From: Actinomycetota bacterium
GTDB taxonomy: Bacteria > Actinomycetota > Acidimicrobiia > Acidimicrobiales > JAHWLA01
Direction: 5' to 3'
DNA: 7,874 nt
Assembly: GCA_019347595.1 (NCBI GenBank)
Contig: JAHWLA010000129.1
Span: 1-7,874, forward strand
Shown here piece after piece: positions 1 to 6,795 of this stretch. A program made the translations under genes and the position numbers. Below the pieces are notes generated by a model. It had not been told where the DNA came from. It saw only the letters and a list, made by a program, of their open reading frames with translations, and ran no database searches. Position 1 is the stretch's first letter; every line of letters begins with the position of its first letter.

Positions 1-55
1 AGAAGGCGGCCCCGGCCAAGAAGGCCGCGGCGAAGAAGGCGGCCCCGGCCAAGAA
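1..55 (+). repeat. 33-bp direct repeat within the Lys/Ala tail
   Basis: Bases 1-22 recur exactly at 34-55, a period of 33 bp or 11 codons. It encodes two successive KAAPAKKA-type units. The near-identical DNA suggests recent expansion by slippage or unequal recombination. Later units have diverged in sequence and length. Confidence 0.8.
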
Positions 56-143
56 AGCTGTGGCGAAGAAGGAGCCGGCGAAGAAGGCCGCGACCAAGAA
101 GGCAGCCGCGCCCGCCAAGAAGACCGCCAAGAAGAAGGCCTGA
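1..143 (+). CDS. C-terminal end of a Lys/Ala/Pro-repeat nucleic-acid-binding protein (5' truncated)
   Basis: The frame from base 3 gives 46 residues before the TGA at 141-143. They are almost entirely Lys, Ala and Pro, in imperfect 10-11-residue units of the type KAAPAKKAAAK. Such histone H1-like tails occur at the C-termini of actinobacterial HU (HupB), of DNA topoisomerase I and of some other DNA- or RNA-binding proteins, where they add non-specific, positively charged nucleic-acid contacts. The folded domain lies upstream of the window, so these possibilities cannot be separated. The tail is predicted to be disordered. The large inverted repeat that follows at 149-200 probably ends its transcript. 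I am confident it is coding and a tail, but not of the protein's identity. Confidence 0.8.
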   Translation, partial: KAAPAKKAAAKKAAPAKKAVAKKEPAKKAATKKAAAPAKKTAKKKA

Positions 144-148
144 CCCCT

Positions 149-200
149 CGTTCTGGTCCGTAGATCCGGCGCTCCAGCGCCGGATCTACGGACCAGAACG
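149..200. terminator. 25-bp perfect inverted repeat, probable bidirectional terminator
   Basis: Arms 149-173 and 176-200 are exactly complementary over 25 bp with only CC between them, so in RNA the loop would open to about four bases (TCCA). The left arm begins CGTTCTGGTCCGTAGATCC. It starts five bases after the stop of the Lys/Ala protein and ends 34 bases before the AP endonuclease ATG. No T-run follows on either strand, so it is not a classical intrinsic terminator. Strong hairpins without U-tracts are commonly proposed as terminators in high-GC actinobacteria. A mobile or repeated palindromic element is the main alternative. Confidence 0.6.
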
Positions 201-234
201 GCCCACGCGGGGGGCGCGTAGGGTGAAGGGCGCT

Positions 235-1005
235 ATGCGGATCGCCACCTGGAACGTCAACTCCCTCAAGGCCCGACTGCCCCGGGTGGAGGAGTGGCTC
301 GACTACGCCAAGCCCGACGTCCTGTGCATGCAGGAGACCAAGCTCTCCGACGCCACCTTCCCCACCATGGCGTTCAGCGCGCTGGGCTACGAGTCCGCCC
401 ACCACGGCAGCGGCCAGTGGAACGGCGTGGCCATCCTCAGCAAGGTCGGCATCGACGACGTCGTCGACGGGTTCTGCGAGGGGATCGAGGCCGACCAGGA
501 CACGCGCCTCATCTCCGCCACCTGCGGCGGCGTCCGCATCTCCAGCGTCTACGTCCCCAACGGGCGCTCGCTGGACGACCCGCACTACCAGTACAAGCTG
601 AGCTGGTTCGACCGCCTGCGCTCGCACCTCGACACCACGTGCGATCCCGACACACCCGTGGCGGTCTGCGGCGACTTCAATGTCGCCCCCGAGGACCGCG
701 ACGTGTGGGACCCCAAGCGGTTCCGCAACACCACCCACACCAGCCAAGCCGAGCGCGACGCCCTACAGCGGCTGGAGGACTGGGGCCTCCAGGACGCCTT
801 CCGGGCCATCCATCAGGAGGACCGGCTCTACACCTACTGGGACTACCGGGCGGGCGACTTCCACATGCACCGCGGCATGCGCATCGACCTGATCCTGGCC
901 ACCAAGCCGCTCGTGGAGCGGGTCACCTACGCCCTTGTCGACCGCTTCGCCCGCAAGGGCAAGCAGCCGTCCGACCACGCCCCGCTGTTCGTGGACGTGC
1001 AATGA
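235..1005 (+). CDS. xth: Exonuclease III-family AP endonuclease
   Basis: This 256-residue protein belongs to the exonuclease/endonuclease/phosphatase (EEP) superfamily. It incises DNA at abasic sites and removes 3'-blocking groups in base-excision repair in the cytoplasm. The family motifs appear in order: RIATWNVNS with N7, QETK with metal-binding E34, VYVPNG (105-110) with the catalytic-type Tyr, GDFN (146-149) with D147 and N149, RIDLIL (216-221) with D218, and the C-terminal SDHAP (246-250) with the D247/H248 pair. The length is typical of bacterial enzymes. I start at ATG 235 because homologues begin MRIATWN and GAAGGG lies just upstream. An in-frame GTG at 223 would add MKGA. The stop overlaps the next gene's start (ATGA), implying translational coupling with the thioesterase. 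Homologues are variously named xth, xthA or exoA. Confidence 0.95.
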   Translation: MRIATWNVNSLKARLPRVEEWLDYAKPDVLCMQETKLSDATFPTMAFSALGYESAHHGSGQWNGVAILSKVGIDDVVDGFCEGIEADQDTRLISATCGGVRISSVYVPNGRSLDDPHYQYKLSWFDRLRSHLDTTCDPDTPVAVCGDFNVAPEDRDVWDPKRFRNTTHTSQAERDALQRLEDWGLQDAFRAIHQEDRLYTYWDYRAGDFHMHRGMRIDLILATKPLVERVTYALVDRFARKGKQPSDHAPLFVDVQ

Positions 1006-1685
1006 CGGTCGGAACACCCGGTTGGGCCGAACAGCTCCGGCGAGCGCTCGACGCCGAGGTCACGCCACACCGCCAGTCGATGCGGCGCATGGGCGACAGC
1101 GTGCGGCACCTCGTCGAGCGACTGATGGCGACCACGGCGCCCAGGGAGGCGTTGGAGGAGGCAGCCGAGGTCGTCGACGACGTGTGCCGCCGACTGGAGG
1201 CCTACCCCGGTGGCCGGGTGCCCGAAGGCTTCGCCGAAGCCGCCAACTCCGGCGACCCCCACGCCTTCTTCGACAACAGCCCGCAGATCGGGCGCGCCAA
1301 CCCGCTGGCGCCACCGATCGTCGTGCACGTCGAGGACGACCTCGTGGTCGGGCGGGTGCGCTTCGGCTCCGCGTACGAGGGGCCCCCGGGCTGCGTGCAC
1401 GGCGGCCACGTCGCCGCCGCCTTCGACGAGGTGCTCGGCATGGCGCAGAGCCTGACCGGCCAACCGGGCATGACCGGCACGCTGACGGTCCGCTACCGCC
1501 GCCCGACGCCGCTGTTCACCGACTTGCGCTACGAGGCCCGCGTCGAGCGCATCGAGGGCCGCAAGATCTTCACGGTGGGGCGCTCGTTCCACGGCGACGA
1601 GCTCACGGCCGAAGCCGACGCCGTGTTCGTCCGCATCAACTTCGAGCGCATCGCCGACCTCTACGACAAACGCCGCCGGGGCTGA
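1002..1685 (+). CDS. Hotdog-fold acyl-CoA thioesterase family protein (PaaI/4HBT-like)
   Basis: The 227-residue product has a hotdog thioesterase domain at about 100-212. Its signature is GPPGCVHGGHVAAAFDEVLG (127-146), with the HGG motif at 133-135 and an acidic D142 on the central helix, as in PaaI/4HBT-type enzymes that hydrolyse acyl-CoA thioesters. The strand LTVRYRRPTPL (161-171) is the usual following beta segment. Residues 1-95 form a mainly helical, charged N-terminal extension (Ala/Glu-rich around 46-66) that is longer than in minimal PaaI proteins. The substrate cannot be told from sequence. The start is ATG 1002, which overlaps the AP endonuclease stop as ATGA, so the two are probably co-transcribed and coupled. 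The link to DNA repair is likely positional only. Confidence 0.85.
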   Translation: MTVGTPGWAEQLRRALDAEVTPHRQSMRRMGDSVRHLVERLMATTAPREALEEAAEVVDDVCRRLEAYPGGRVPEGFAEAANSGDPHAFFDNSPQIGRANPLAPPIVVHVEDDLVVGRVRFGSAYEGPPGCVHGGHVAAAFDEVLGMAQSLTGQPGMTGTLTVRYRRPTPLFTDLRYEARVERIEGRKIFTVGRSFHGDELTAEADAVFVRINFERIADLYDKRRRG

Positions 1686-1698
1686 CCGCCGGACGGCG
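1671..1698. terminator. Hairpin between convergent genes, possible bidirectional terminator
   Basis: CGCCG (1671-1675) pairs with CGGCG (1694-1698) and CCGG (1676-1679) with CCGG (1689-1692). There is one bulged A and a nine-base loop. The hairpin spans the thioesterase stop and sits in the 19-bp gap to the convergent minus-strand gene. There is no T-run on either side, so the call is tentative. Confidence 0.35.
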
Positions 1699-1704
1699 AG
1701 AGGA

Positions 1705-2127
1705 TCAGCGGGGAAGCTGGGCGCGGCGGCCTTCGACGTCGCCGGAGAACACACGGAAGTCCTCTTCGACCACGAGCTCGCCGAGCGGCATCGCCAGTGC
1801 GGCCGCCCCGCTGTCGCGCCACGGACGAGGTCGGCGTGGCTGGGCAGTGCCGGTGCTGCCCGCCCGCCCGCGGTAGACGATCACGGCGGTGGGGTCGGGC
1901 GCCGATTCCAGCGCGGCGCGCACGGTGTCGGAGGTGCGGAACCGGTCCCACGCGGCAGCGGTGGCCAGCTCGAGCTCGAAGACGACGCCGACGCCCTGGC
2001 GCCGCCACCCCCAGTCGAGCGCCCCATGCACGACCGCCGTCTCCACCAGGCTGTCGCCCCACGCGTGCGCCCACAACGAGGCGGCAAACGAGCCGTCGAG
2101 GACTTCGAGCGACATCCAGAAGGCCAC
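1705..2127 (-). CDS. Conserved-looking hypothetical protein, 140 aa
   Basis: I do not recognise a named family. The protein has 140 residues and no signal peptide or membrane segment. Its N-terminal part is rich in aromatic and small residues (FAASLWAHAWGDSLVETAVV, 14-33). A strand-helix stretch follows, VGVVFELELATAAAWDRFRTS (46-66) and then VRAALESAPDP (69-79) and AVIVYRGR (81-88). That pattern resembles a small alpha+beta (ferredoxin-like) fold, but this is only inference. The C-terminal third is basic, then ends in a short acidic and basic segment. GTG at 2127 is chosen because GAGGG lies just upstream and it sits only 6 nt after the metallophosphoesterase stop, indicating coupling. ATG 2115 is the alternative. 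It is probably the last gene of the five-gene cluster. Confidence 0.75.
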   Translation of the reverse strand: MAFWMSLEVLDGSFAASLWAHAWGDSLVETAVVHGALDWGWRRQGVGVVFELELATAAAWDRFRTSDTVRAALESAPDPTAVIVYRGRAGSTGTAQPRRPRPWRDSGAAALAMPLGELVVEEDFRVFSGDVEGRRAQLPR

Positions 2128-2133
2128 GAGCCC

Positions 2134-4059
2134 TCAGGATACGGGGTTGCCGTCGACCTCGCCTCGGCGACGGAGAACCATGGCGGCGCCCAAGGCGGCG
2201 GCGCCCACGGCGAGTCGCCCGTCGAGTGACGTGCCCGTCGCCGGCAACTCCCCGGCTCCGGCGCGCGCGACGTCACCACGCTCGTTGTCCCTGCTGCCGG
2301 ACGGCGTCGAGCCGTACGGGTGGGGGAGCAGGAGCTCGACGTTGCGGTCCTCCGGGCGGCCGAGGGCGCCCGCGCCGTCGACCTGGAAGTCGTTCAGCGA
2401 CAGCTCGCGGCTGATGGCGGCCAGGCTGAGGACGTCGGTGGCACCGGGCGCGGCAGACGGCGGCGCCGCGTGCTCGATGATGGTGCCGAAGATCGACAGC
2501 GTGCCGTCGCGGTTGTCGGCCAGCTCGACCAGCCGGGCCTGTTGCGGGTAGTCGACGTGGGCGGCGGTGAGCATCTCCCAGAAGCCGCCGCCGCCACCGC
2601 CGGGCCGGGGATGCGGGACGACCCGGTTCTCGTGGCTGTGGCCGTTCACCCACAGCACGACGTTGGGGTACTCGTGCAGCAGCGCCTCGATCTGCGCGCC
2701 GGTGATGCGCGCCCCGCCGGTGGAGGGGTCGGGGAAGACGTTGTTCATGCTGCGGAGGTTGTGGTGGCTGAACACCACCACCAGCCGCTCTGCCGCCTTG
2801 GCCTCGTCGAGCTCGGCGCGCAGCCAGGCGAACTGGGCGGGGTCGATGGAGCCCGCGGCGTAGCCCGCCCGGTTGACGGTGTCGAGCACGATCCCCGCCA
2901 CGCCGGGCGCGGCCTCGAACGCGTAGTACAGCGTGCCCCGGTCGAGGTTGTCCTCCGTCAGGCCGTGCCCGTCGGGACCGGGCGACGACGGCTCCACGCC
3001 GAAATGGGCGGCGGCGTAGTCGGCGGGGCTGATGTAGCGGCGACCGGCGTCGGCGGTGACGAGGCGCGCCGGGGCGGTGGCCAGTGCCGCCAGCACGGCC
3101 GGGTCCTGCCGGATGAGGCCGTGTTGGAAGTCGCCGGGCGACATGCCCGCGGGCAGGTTCACGACCTTGACCGAGCCGGTGGCGATGGCCTCGAACGCGG
3201 CGTTGCCGGGGGCGTTGCCCTGGGCCAGCCCGTCGTGGTTGCCGTTGACCGTGTACCAGGGGACGTCGAGGCCGCTCGCAATGAACGGGGCGACGGCCGC
3301 CGCGAGCAGCCCGGGGTAGGCGGGGAAGCCGTAGTAGCGCTTGTAGAAGTCGCTGTTCGGGTCCTCGTTGTCGGGGTGCCAGTAGTGCTGGTCGTAGCTG
3401 GTCGCTTCGAGGTCCTGCACGCCCTCGTAGCGCTTGGGTGCGCCGCTGTTCGGCGTGACGCTTCCACCGTCGAGCAGTGTCACGAACCACTCCAGCTCGT
3501 TGAACTGCTGGTTGTCGATGTTGTCGCCGGTGGAGACCGCGCAGTCGAACGCACGGCCGGTAACCGGGCCTCGTCGGAGGTCGTTGATGCGGCGCACCAT
3601 CGACTCGGCCACCTGGGTGGTCAGGGTCTCCTGGGGACGCTGCGCCGACGAGAACGGGATCGACTGCGACGGCGGGTCGGCGTACCGGTCGAGGAACTCC
3701 ACCCGCGCCGGGCTCTGGGTGTCGATGACGTGGACGTCCGTGAGGTGGACGATCGACGCCCGCGCCACCCGTCGGCCTTCCCGGCCCGGCCTGGGGTCGG
3801 CGCCGAGCGTGCGCACCGTTGTCGGGAGGCCCGGCCCCTCGGCCAGCCGCCGATACGGGCCTGCGCCGACGGGGACGAGGGTGGCTTCGAGCGTGGTCCC
3901 CCGCGGGTCGGCGACCGCGGCCAGCGCCCGAGCGAGCGCTCGGTCGGAGAGCAACAGGTGGGGTGCGAGCCAGCCTGCCCCCGCGGCCGCGCCCGCGCCG
4001 CGGAGGAACCGTCGGCGGGAGATGTGCATGGGGGAGGGATTCCCGGCCGCCGCGTCCAT
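2134..4059 (-). CDS. Tat-exported, LPXTG-anchored metallophosphoesterase (PPA1498/TIGR03767-like)
   Basis: This 641-residue protein carries a twin-arginine signal, SRRRFLR (14-20) followed by an Ala/Gly-rich hydrophobic stretch. Calcineurin-type metallophosphoesterase motifs follow: DVH (108-110), GDN (178-180), GNHD (273-276), SHHN (431-434) and GHSHEN (473-478). The long inserts between motifs and the Tat signal match the actinobacterial family modelled as TIGR03767. The C-terminus is a sortase sorting signal: LPATG (605-609), a hydrophobic segment (about 615-629), then RRR. It should therefore be exported folded and metal-loaded, then attached to the cell wall, where it would cleave a phosphoester; the substrate is unknown. 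A Gly run (487-492) sits just after the last metal motif. ATG 4059 is used. ATG 4029, giving MHISRRR, is a plausible shorter start, and neither has a strong ribosome-binding site. Confidence 0.9.
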   Translation of the reverse strand: MDAAAGNPSPMHISRRRFLRGAGAAAGAGWLAPHLLLSDRALARALAAVADPRGTTLEATLVPVGAGPYRRLAEGPGLPTTVRTLGADPRPGREGRRVARASIVHLTDVHVIDTQSPARVEFLDRYADPPSQSIPFSSAQRPQETLTTQVAESMVRRINDLRRGPVTGRAFDCAVSTGDNIDNQQFNELEWFVTLLDGGSVTPNSGAPKRYEGVQDLEATSYDQHYWHPDNEDPNSDFYKRYYGFPAYPGLLAAAVAPFIASGLDVPWYTVNGNHDGLAQGNAPGNAAFEAIATGSVKVVNLPAGMSPGDFQHGLIRQDPAVLAALATAPARLVTADAGRRYISPADYAAAHFGVEPSSPGPDGHGLTEDNLDRGTLYYAFEAAPGVAGIVLDTVNRAGYAAGSIDPAQFAWLRAELDEAKAAERLVVVFSHHNLRSMNNVFPDPSTGGARITGAQIEALLHEYPNVVLWVNGHSHENRVVPHPRPGGGGGGFWEMLTAAHVDYPQQARLVELADNRDGTLSIFGTIIEHAAPPSAAPGATDVLSLAAISRELSLNDFQVDGAGALGRPEDRNVELLLPHPYGSTPSGSRDNERGDVARAGAGELPATGTSLDGRLAVGAAALGAAMVLRRRGEVDGNPVS

Positions 4060-4099
4060 GTCCTGTCCATGCCCGCGGCGGGCGGGCGGCGAACGCCGG

Positions 4100-4399
4100 T
4101 CAGGCGAGCTGCGTGCGCAGCTTTCCGAGCCCCGAGCCGAGCGCGCTGCGCAGGTCGGCGTCGGACAGGCCGAGCTGGTCGTGCAGCTCGAGCAGTGACA
4201 CCGCGGGCTGGCCGTCGAGCCCGTAGAGCAGGGTGATCACCTGCCGCTCGAGCGGCTCCAGATGATCGAAGAGGTGGGACGACGGGATGCGCAGGGTGAG
4301 CAGGTCGTCGTCGTAGTCGGCGTCGAGGTCGATGAGCTCCGCCCCCGTGTCCGGATAGGGCCAGCCGTCATCCGCAGGCCAGATGAACGTGGGGGGCAT
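4100..4399 (-). CDS. Small acidic protein resembling stand-alone sigma-70 region 4
   Basis: Residues 43-98 of this 99-residue protein align by eye with region 4 of sigma-70 factors. HLEPLERQVITLLYGLDG (46-63) matches the 'AREAKVLRMRFGID' helix. SLLELHDQLGLSDADLRSAL (68-87) matches the helix-turn-helix TLEEVGKQFDVTRERIRQIE of E. coli RpoD, and GKLR (92-95) the final 'KALRKLR'. There is no region 2 or 3. The recognition-helix residues that contact the -35 element are largely lost: R584, E585 and R586 become D80, A81 and D82, and only the R588 equivalent (R84) remains. The N-terminal 42 residues are Pro- and Asp-rich. In total there are 18 acidic and 5 basic residues. Inference: it is more likely a protein-binding or sigma-modulating factor than a promoter-binding one. 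It lies 30 nt after the DUF2505-like gene and 40 nt before the metallophosphoesterase. Confidence 0.7.
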   Translation of the reverse strand: MPPTFIWPADDGWPYPDTGAELIDLDADYDDDLLTLRIPSSHLFDHLEPLERQVITLLYGLDGQPAVSLLELHDQLGLSDADLRSALGSGLGKLRTQLA

Positions 4400-4429
4400 A
4401 CTTCGTTCTCGCGCCGACCGGCCCCGGCG

Positions 4430-4924
4430 TCAACCCTGTTCCACGATCCAGTCGTCGACTGCTGTGGCTTCCAGGCGGGCGTGCTCCTCCATCCCGGACA
4501 CGATGGCGCGCTCCACTCGGCCGCCCACCAGGGGGAAGTGCACCTTGAGGTCCCCTTCGACCACTCGCACCGCCCCGTCGCCCGCGGCGGCGATGGAACC
4601 GGTGTACGAGCAGGTGAGGCGGCCGCCGTAGTGGTCGGGGACGATGCGATGCTCGCTGCGGTGCGTCGCCCGGTCGAAGATGGCGGCGTCGACCCACGTG
4701 AGCTTGTCGGGGTCGACCACGGCGGTGACGGCTGACGACAGCGTGCCCGCGAAGGCGTAGCGGACGTCGAGGTGCACGAGGTCGCCGTCGACCTCCCGCC
4801 GCAGCAGCTCGGCGCCCCCCAGGTTGGGGAGGGACGCCAGCCGGGCCAGGAAACCGGGGTCGGTGAGGGTCTCGTCCACGGCCGCGGGCGGGGCGGCGAA
4901 GCGTTGTTCCAGACCGAAGCGCAC
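4430..4924 (-). CDS. DUF2505-like SRPBCC (START/polyketide cyclase-fold) protein
   Basis: The 164-residue product has the outline of an SRPBCC-fold protein: an N-terminal strand (MRFGLEQRF), a helix beginning PPAAVDETLTDPGFLARLA (12-30), a series of antiparallel strands (47-115), and a long C-terminal helix (about 134-160). The late segment VVEGDLKVHFPLVGGRVERAI (121-141) is typical of actinobacterial DUF2505 (PF10698) proteins, which are of unknown function and presumed to bind a hydrophobic ligand. There is no signal peptide, so it should be cytoplasmic. The frame stays open upstream across the helicase gene, so the start had to be chosen. GTG 4924 lies 11 nt after the helicase stop with GAGG six bases ahead, and it puts the first strand at the very N-terminus as expected. 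Confidence 0.75.
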   Translation of the reverse strand: MRFGLEQRFAAPPAAVDETLTDPGFLARLASLPNLGGAELLRREVDGDLVHLDVRYAFAGTLSSAVTAVVDPDKLTWVDAAIFDRATHRSEHRIVPDHYGGRLTCSYTGSIAAAGDGAVRVVEGDLKVHFPLVGGRVERAIVSGMEEHARLEATAVDDWIVEQG

Positions 4925-4935
4925 CGGCGGCCTCG

Positions 4936-6789
4936 CTACGACTCGGCTTGTGTGACGACGGCGAGCAGGGACTCGCCGATGGCGTTGGCCCGCACCCGGC
5001 TCAGGCCGGGGATTGCGGACAGCTCGTCGGGCGTGGCCGGGCGGGCGGCGGCCACCGCGGCCAGCACGTCGTCGGGGACGATGACCGCGGCCGGGACGCG
5101 AGCGGCTCGGGCCTGGTTGGCCCGCCAGCGGCGGAGGGCGTCGAGGGCGCCGTCGCCGGCGACCGGCCGGCGCTCCGCACCGCACGCCAGGCGGCGGCGC
5201 CACCCGGCAGGCGGGGCGGCGGGAGCCTCGGCCTCGGCTCGGAGCTCGGCCACCGCGGCCTCCACCGAGGCGAGCCAAGGCGAGGGCGAGCGGCGGGCGC
5301 GGCGGTGCTCGGCCCACGAGCAGTGCAGCTCCTGCTCGGCGCGCGACAGGGCCACGTAGAGCAGGCGGCGTTCCTCGGCCTCGTCGCCGTCGGCCACCGG
5401 CACCAGCCCGTCCTCCAGCCCCGCCACGAACACCGTCCGCCACTCCAGGCCCTTGGCGCCGTGGAACGTGGTGACGGCCACGGCGTCGCCTGCCGTGCCC
5501 GGGTCGTCGCGGCGGACCACGGCGGCCAGCCACGACGCGAACCCCGCCCCCGACGGCGCCGGGTCGAAGCTGCGGTACTCGCGGGCCAGGCCCGCCAGCG
5601 CCACCAGGTTGTCGACATCGTCGCCGTGAGCGAGCTCGTCGAGGTCGGCCAGCAGCGAGTCGAAGGCGAGGGCGGAGGGCGCCTCCTTCATGCGCCGCAC
5701 CTCGGACCGGACCTCGGGCGCCCACAGGAAGTCGGAGCCTGCCGAGCGGTGGGGGATGCCCACCGCCCGCAGCGCCTTCTCGACGACCCGGAGCTGGGCA
5801 TGCGTGCGGGCCAGGACGGCGAGGTCGGACCACGGCGTGCCGGGGGCGTGGGCCAGGCGCAGGCCACGGGCGATGCCGCGCGCCTCGTCGGCCTCGGTGT
5901 CGAAACGACGGACGGTGGGAACCGACCCGCCGGGGCGGCCCGCGTGCCGCGGCGGACGCGCCAGGGCCGCCCCACCCAGCACCGACGACGCCACCCGCAC
6001 GATGGCGGCCGACGAGCGGTAGTTGGCGTCGAGGCGGACGGTCTCGGCGGTAGGGAAGTGGTCGGTGAAGCGCTCCAGGTAGGCGACGTCGGCGCCGTTC
6101 CAGCCGTACACCGCCTGGTTGGGGTCGCCGACCACGGTGAGGTCGGGGCGGTCGCCCAGCCAGGCCCGCAGGAGGCGGAACTGGAGGGCGTTGACGTCCT
6201 GGAACTCGTCGACGTAGAGGTGGCGGAAGCGCCACCGCTGGGCCTCGGCGAAGGCGCGGTCGCCTTCGATGGCGGTCGCGCAGTGGTCGAGCAGGTCGTC
6301 GAAGTCGACGACGCCGCGGCGGCGCTTCTCCTGCTCGTAGGCGGCCGCCAGGGCCGGGTCGGCGGGCACGGCGCCCCGGACCTTGGCCCGCTCGAGGTCG
6401 ACGGCTGCGGCCGCCGCCTGGTCGGTGTCGCCGCCGAGCAGCCGGGCCAGGAGGCGAGCCTTGTCGCGCAGGACGACCGGCGGGCGCTGTCCTTGGTCGA
6501 GCGCCCGTTGCCGGAGTTGCGCCCAGGCCACGGCGTGGAACGTCCCCGCGGTCCCGCCCCGGACGCCGAGGTGGGCCAGGCGGGCGCGCAACTCGCCCGC
6601 CGCCTTACGGGTGAAGGTCAGGGCCAGGACGTGCTCGGCGTCGGCCTGGCCGGTGATCACTCGGTGGGCGATGCGGCCGGTGAGGACCCGGGTCTTGCCC
6701 GAGCCCGCGCCCGCCACGATGCACAGCGGCGCCGCGGGCGATTCGACGGCGACCCGCTGGGCGGGGTCGAGGTCGTCGAGCAGCACCAT
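4936..6789 (-). CDS. uvrD2: UvrD2-like ATP-dependent DNA helicase with C-terminal HRDC domain
   Basis: This is a 617-residue superfamily 1A helicase. Motifs in order are: Q-motif Gln (Q11), Walker A AGAGSGKT (26-33), Ia TFTRKAA (58-64), GTFHA (82-86), Walker B DEFQD (194-198), III GDPNQAVYGWNGAD (221-234), IV LDANYRSS (253-260), V TFHGAKGLEW (441-450) and VI LLYVALSRAEQEL (476-488). All catalytic positions look intact. Residues about 546-612 form an HRDC domain (ALDALRRWR...IPGLSRVRANAIGE), the arrangement of mycobacterial UvrD2, an actinobacterial DNA unwinding enzyme. Mycobacterial UvrD2 joins motor and HRDC by a four-cysteine module. Here the linker has only C536, so that module is missing, and the protein is shorter than the roughly 700-residue mycobacterial form. 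ATG 6789 has no Shine-Dalgarno but has a TANNNT box six bases upstream, suggesting a leaderless mRNA. It heads the minus-strand cluster. Confidence 0.92.
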   Translation of the reverse strand: MVLLDDLDPAQRVAVESPAAPLCIVAGAGSGKTRVLTGRIAHRVITGQADAEHVLALTFTRKAAGELRARLAHLGVRGGTAGTFHAVAWAQLRQRALDQGQRPPVVLRDKARLLARLLGGDTDQAAAAAVDLERAKVRGAVPADPALAAAYEQEKRRRGVVDFDDLLDHCATAIEGDRAFAEAQRWRFRHLYVDEFQDVNALQFRLLRAWLGDRPDLTVVGDPNQAVYGWNGADVAYLERFTDHFPTAETVRLDANYRSSAAIVRVASSVLGGAALARPPRHAGRPGGSVPTVRRFDTEADEARGIARGLRLAHAPGTPWSDLAVLARTHAQLRVVEKALRAVGIPHRSAGSDFLWAPEVRSEVRRMKEAPSALAFDSLLADLDELAHGDDVDNLVALAGLAREYRSFDPAPSGAGFASWLAAVVRRDDPGTAGDAVAVTTFHGAKGLEWRTVFVAGLEDGLVPVADGDEAEERRLLYVALSRAEQELHCSWAEHRRARRSPSPWLASVEAAVAELRAEAEAPAAPPAGWRRRLACGAERRPVAGDGALDALRRWRANQARAARVPAAVIVPDDVLAAVAAARPATPDELSAIPGLSRVRANAIGESLLAVVTQAES

Positions 6790-6795
6790 GGCCCG

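Noticed and set aside
201..234. SOS (LexA) box before the AP endonuclease
   Set aside because: No GAAC-N4-GTTC-like palindrome is present. TAGGGT at 219-224 may be a -10 box, but it competes with the GAAGGG ribosome-binding-site reading and has no -35 partner.
294..1001. Upstream extension of the thioesterase frame inside the AP endonuclease gene
   Set aside because: It is Arg/His/Pro-rich shadow sequence in another frame of a clear gene. The real start is the ATGA overlap at 1002.
2320..4236. Long + strand open frame (638 codons) antisense to the metallophosphoesterase
   Set aside because: It lies opposite a gene with complete family motifs. Its translation is low-complexity Arg/Val/Gly/Ala without domains, as expected from the antisense frame of GC-rich coding DNA.
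4925..6235. Upstream extension of the DUF2505-like frame across the helicase gene
   Set aside because: This part of the frame translates to Arg/Pro/Gly-rich sequence opposite in character to a folded protein and overlaps the helicase on the same strand. Only the part from GTG 4924 is sensible.
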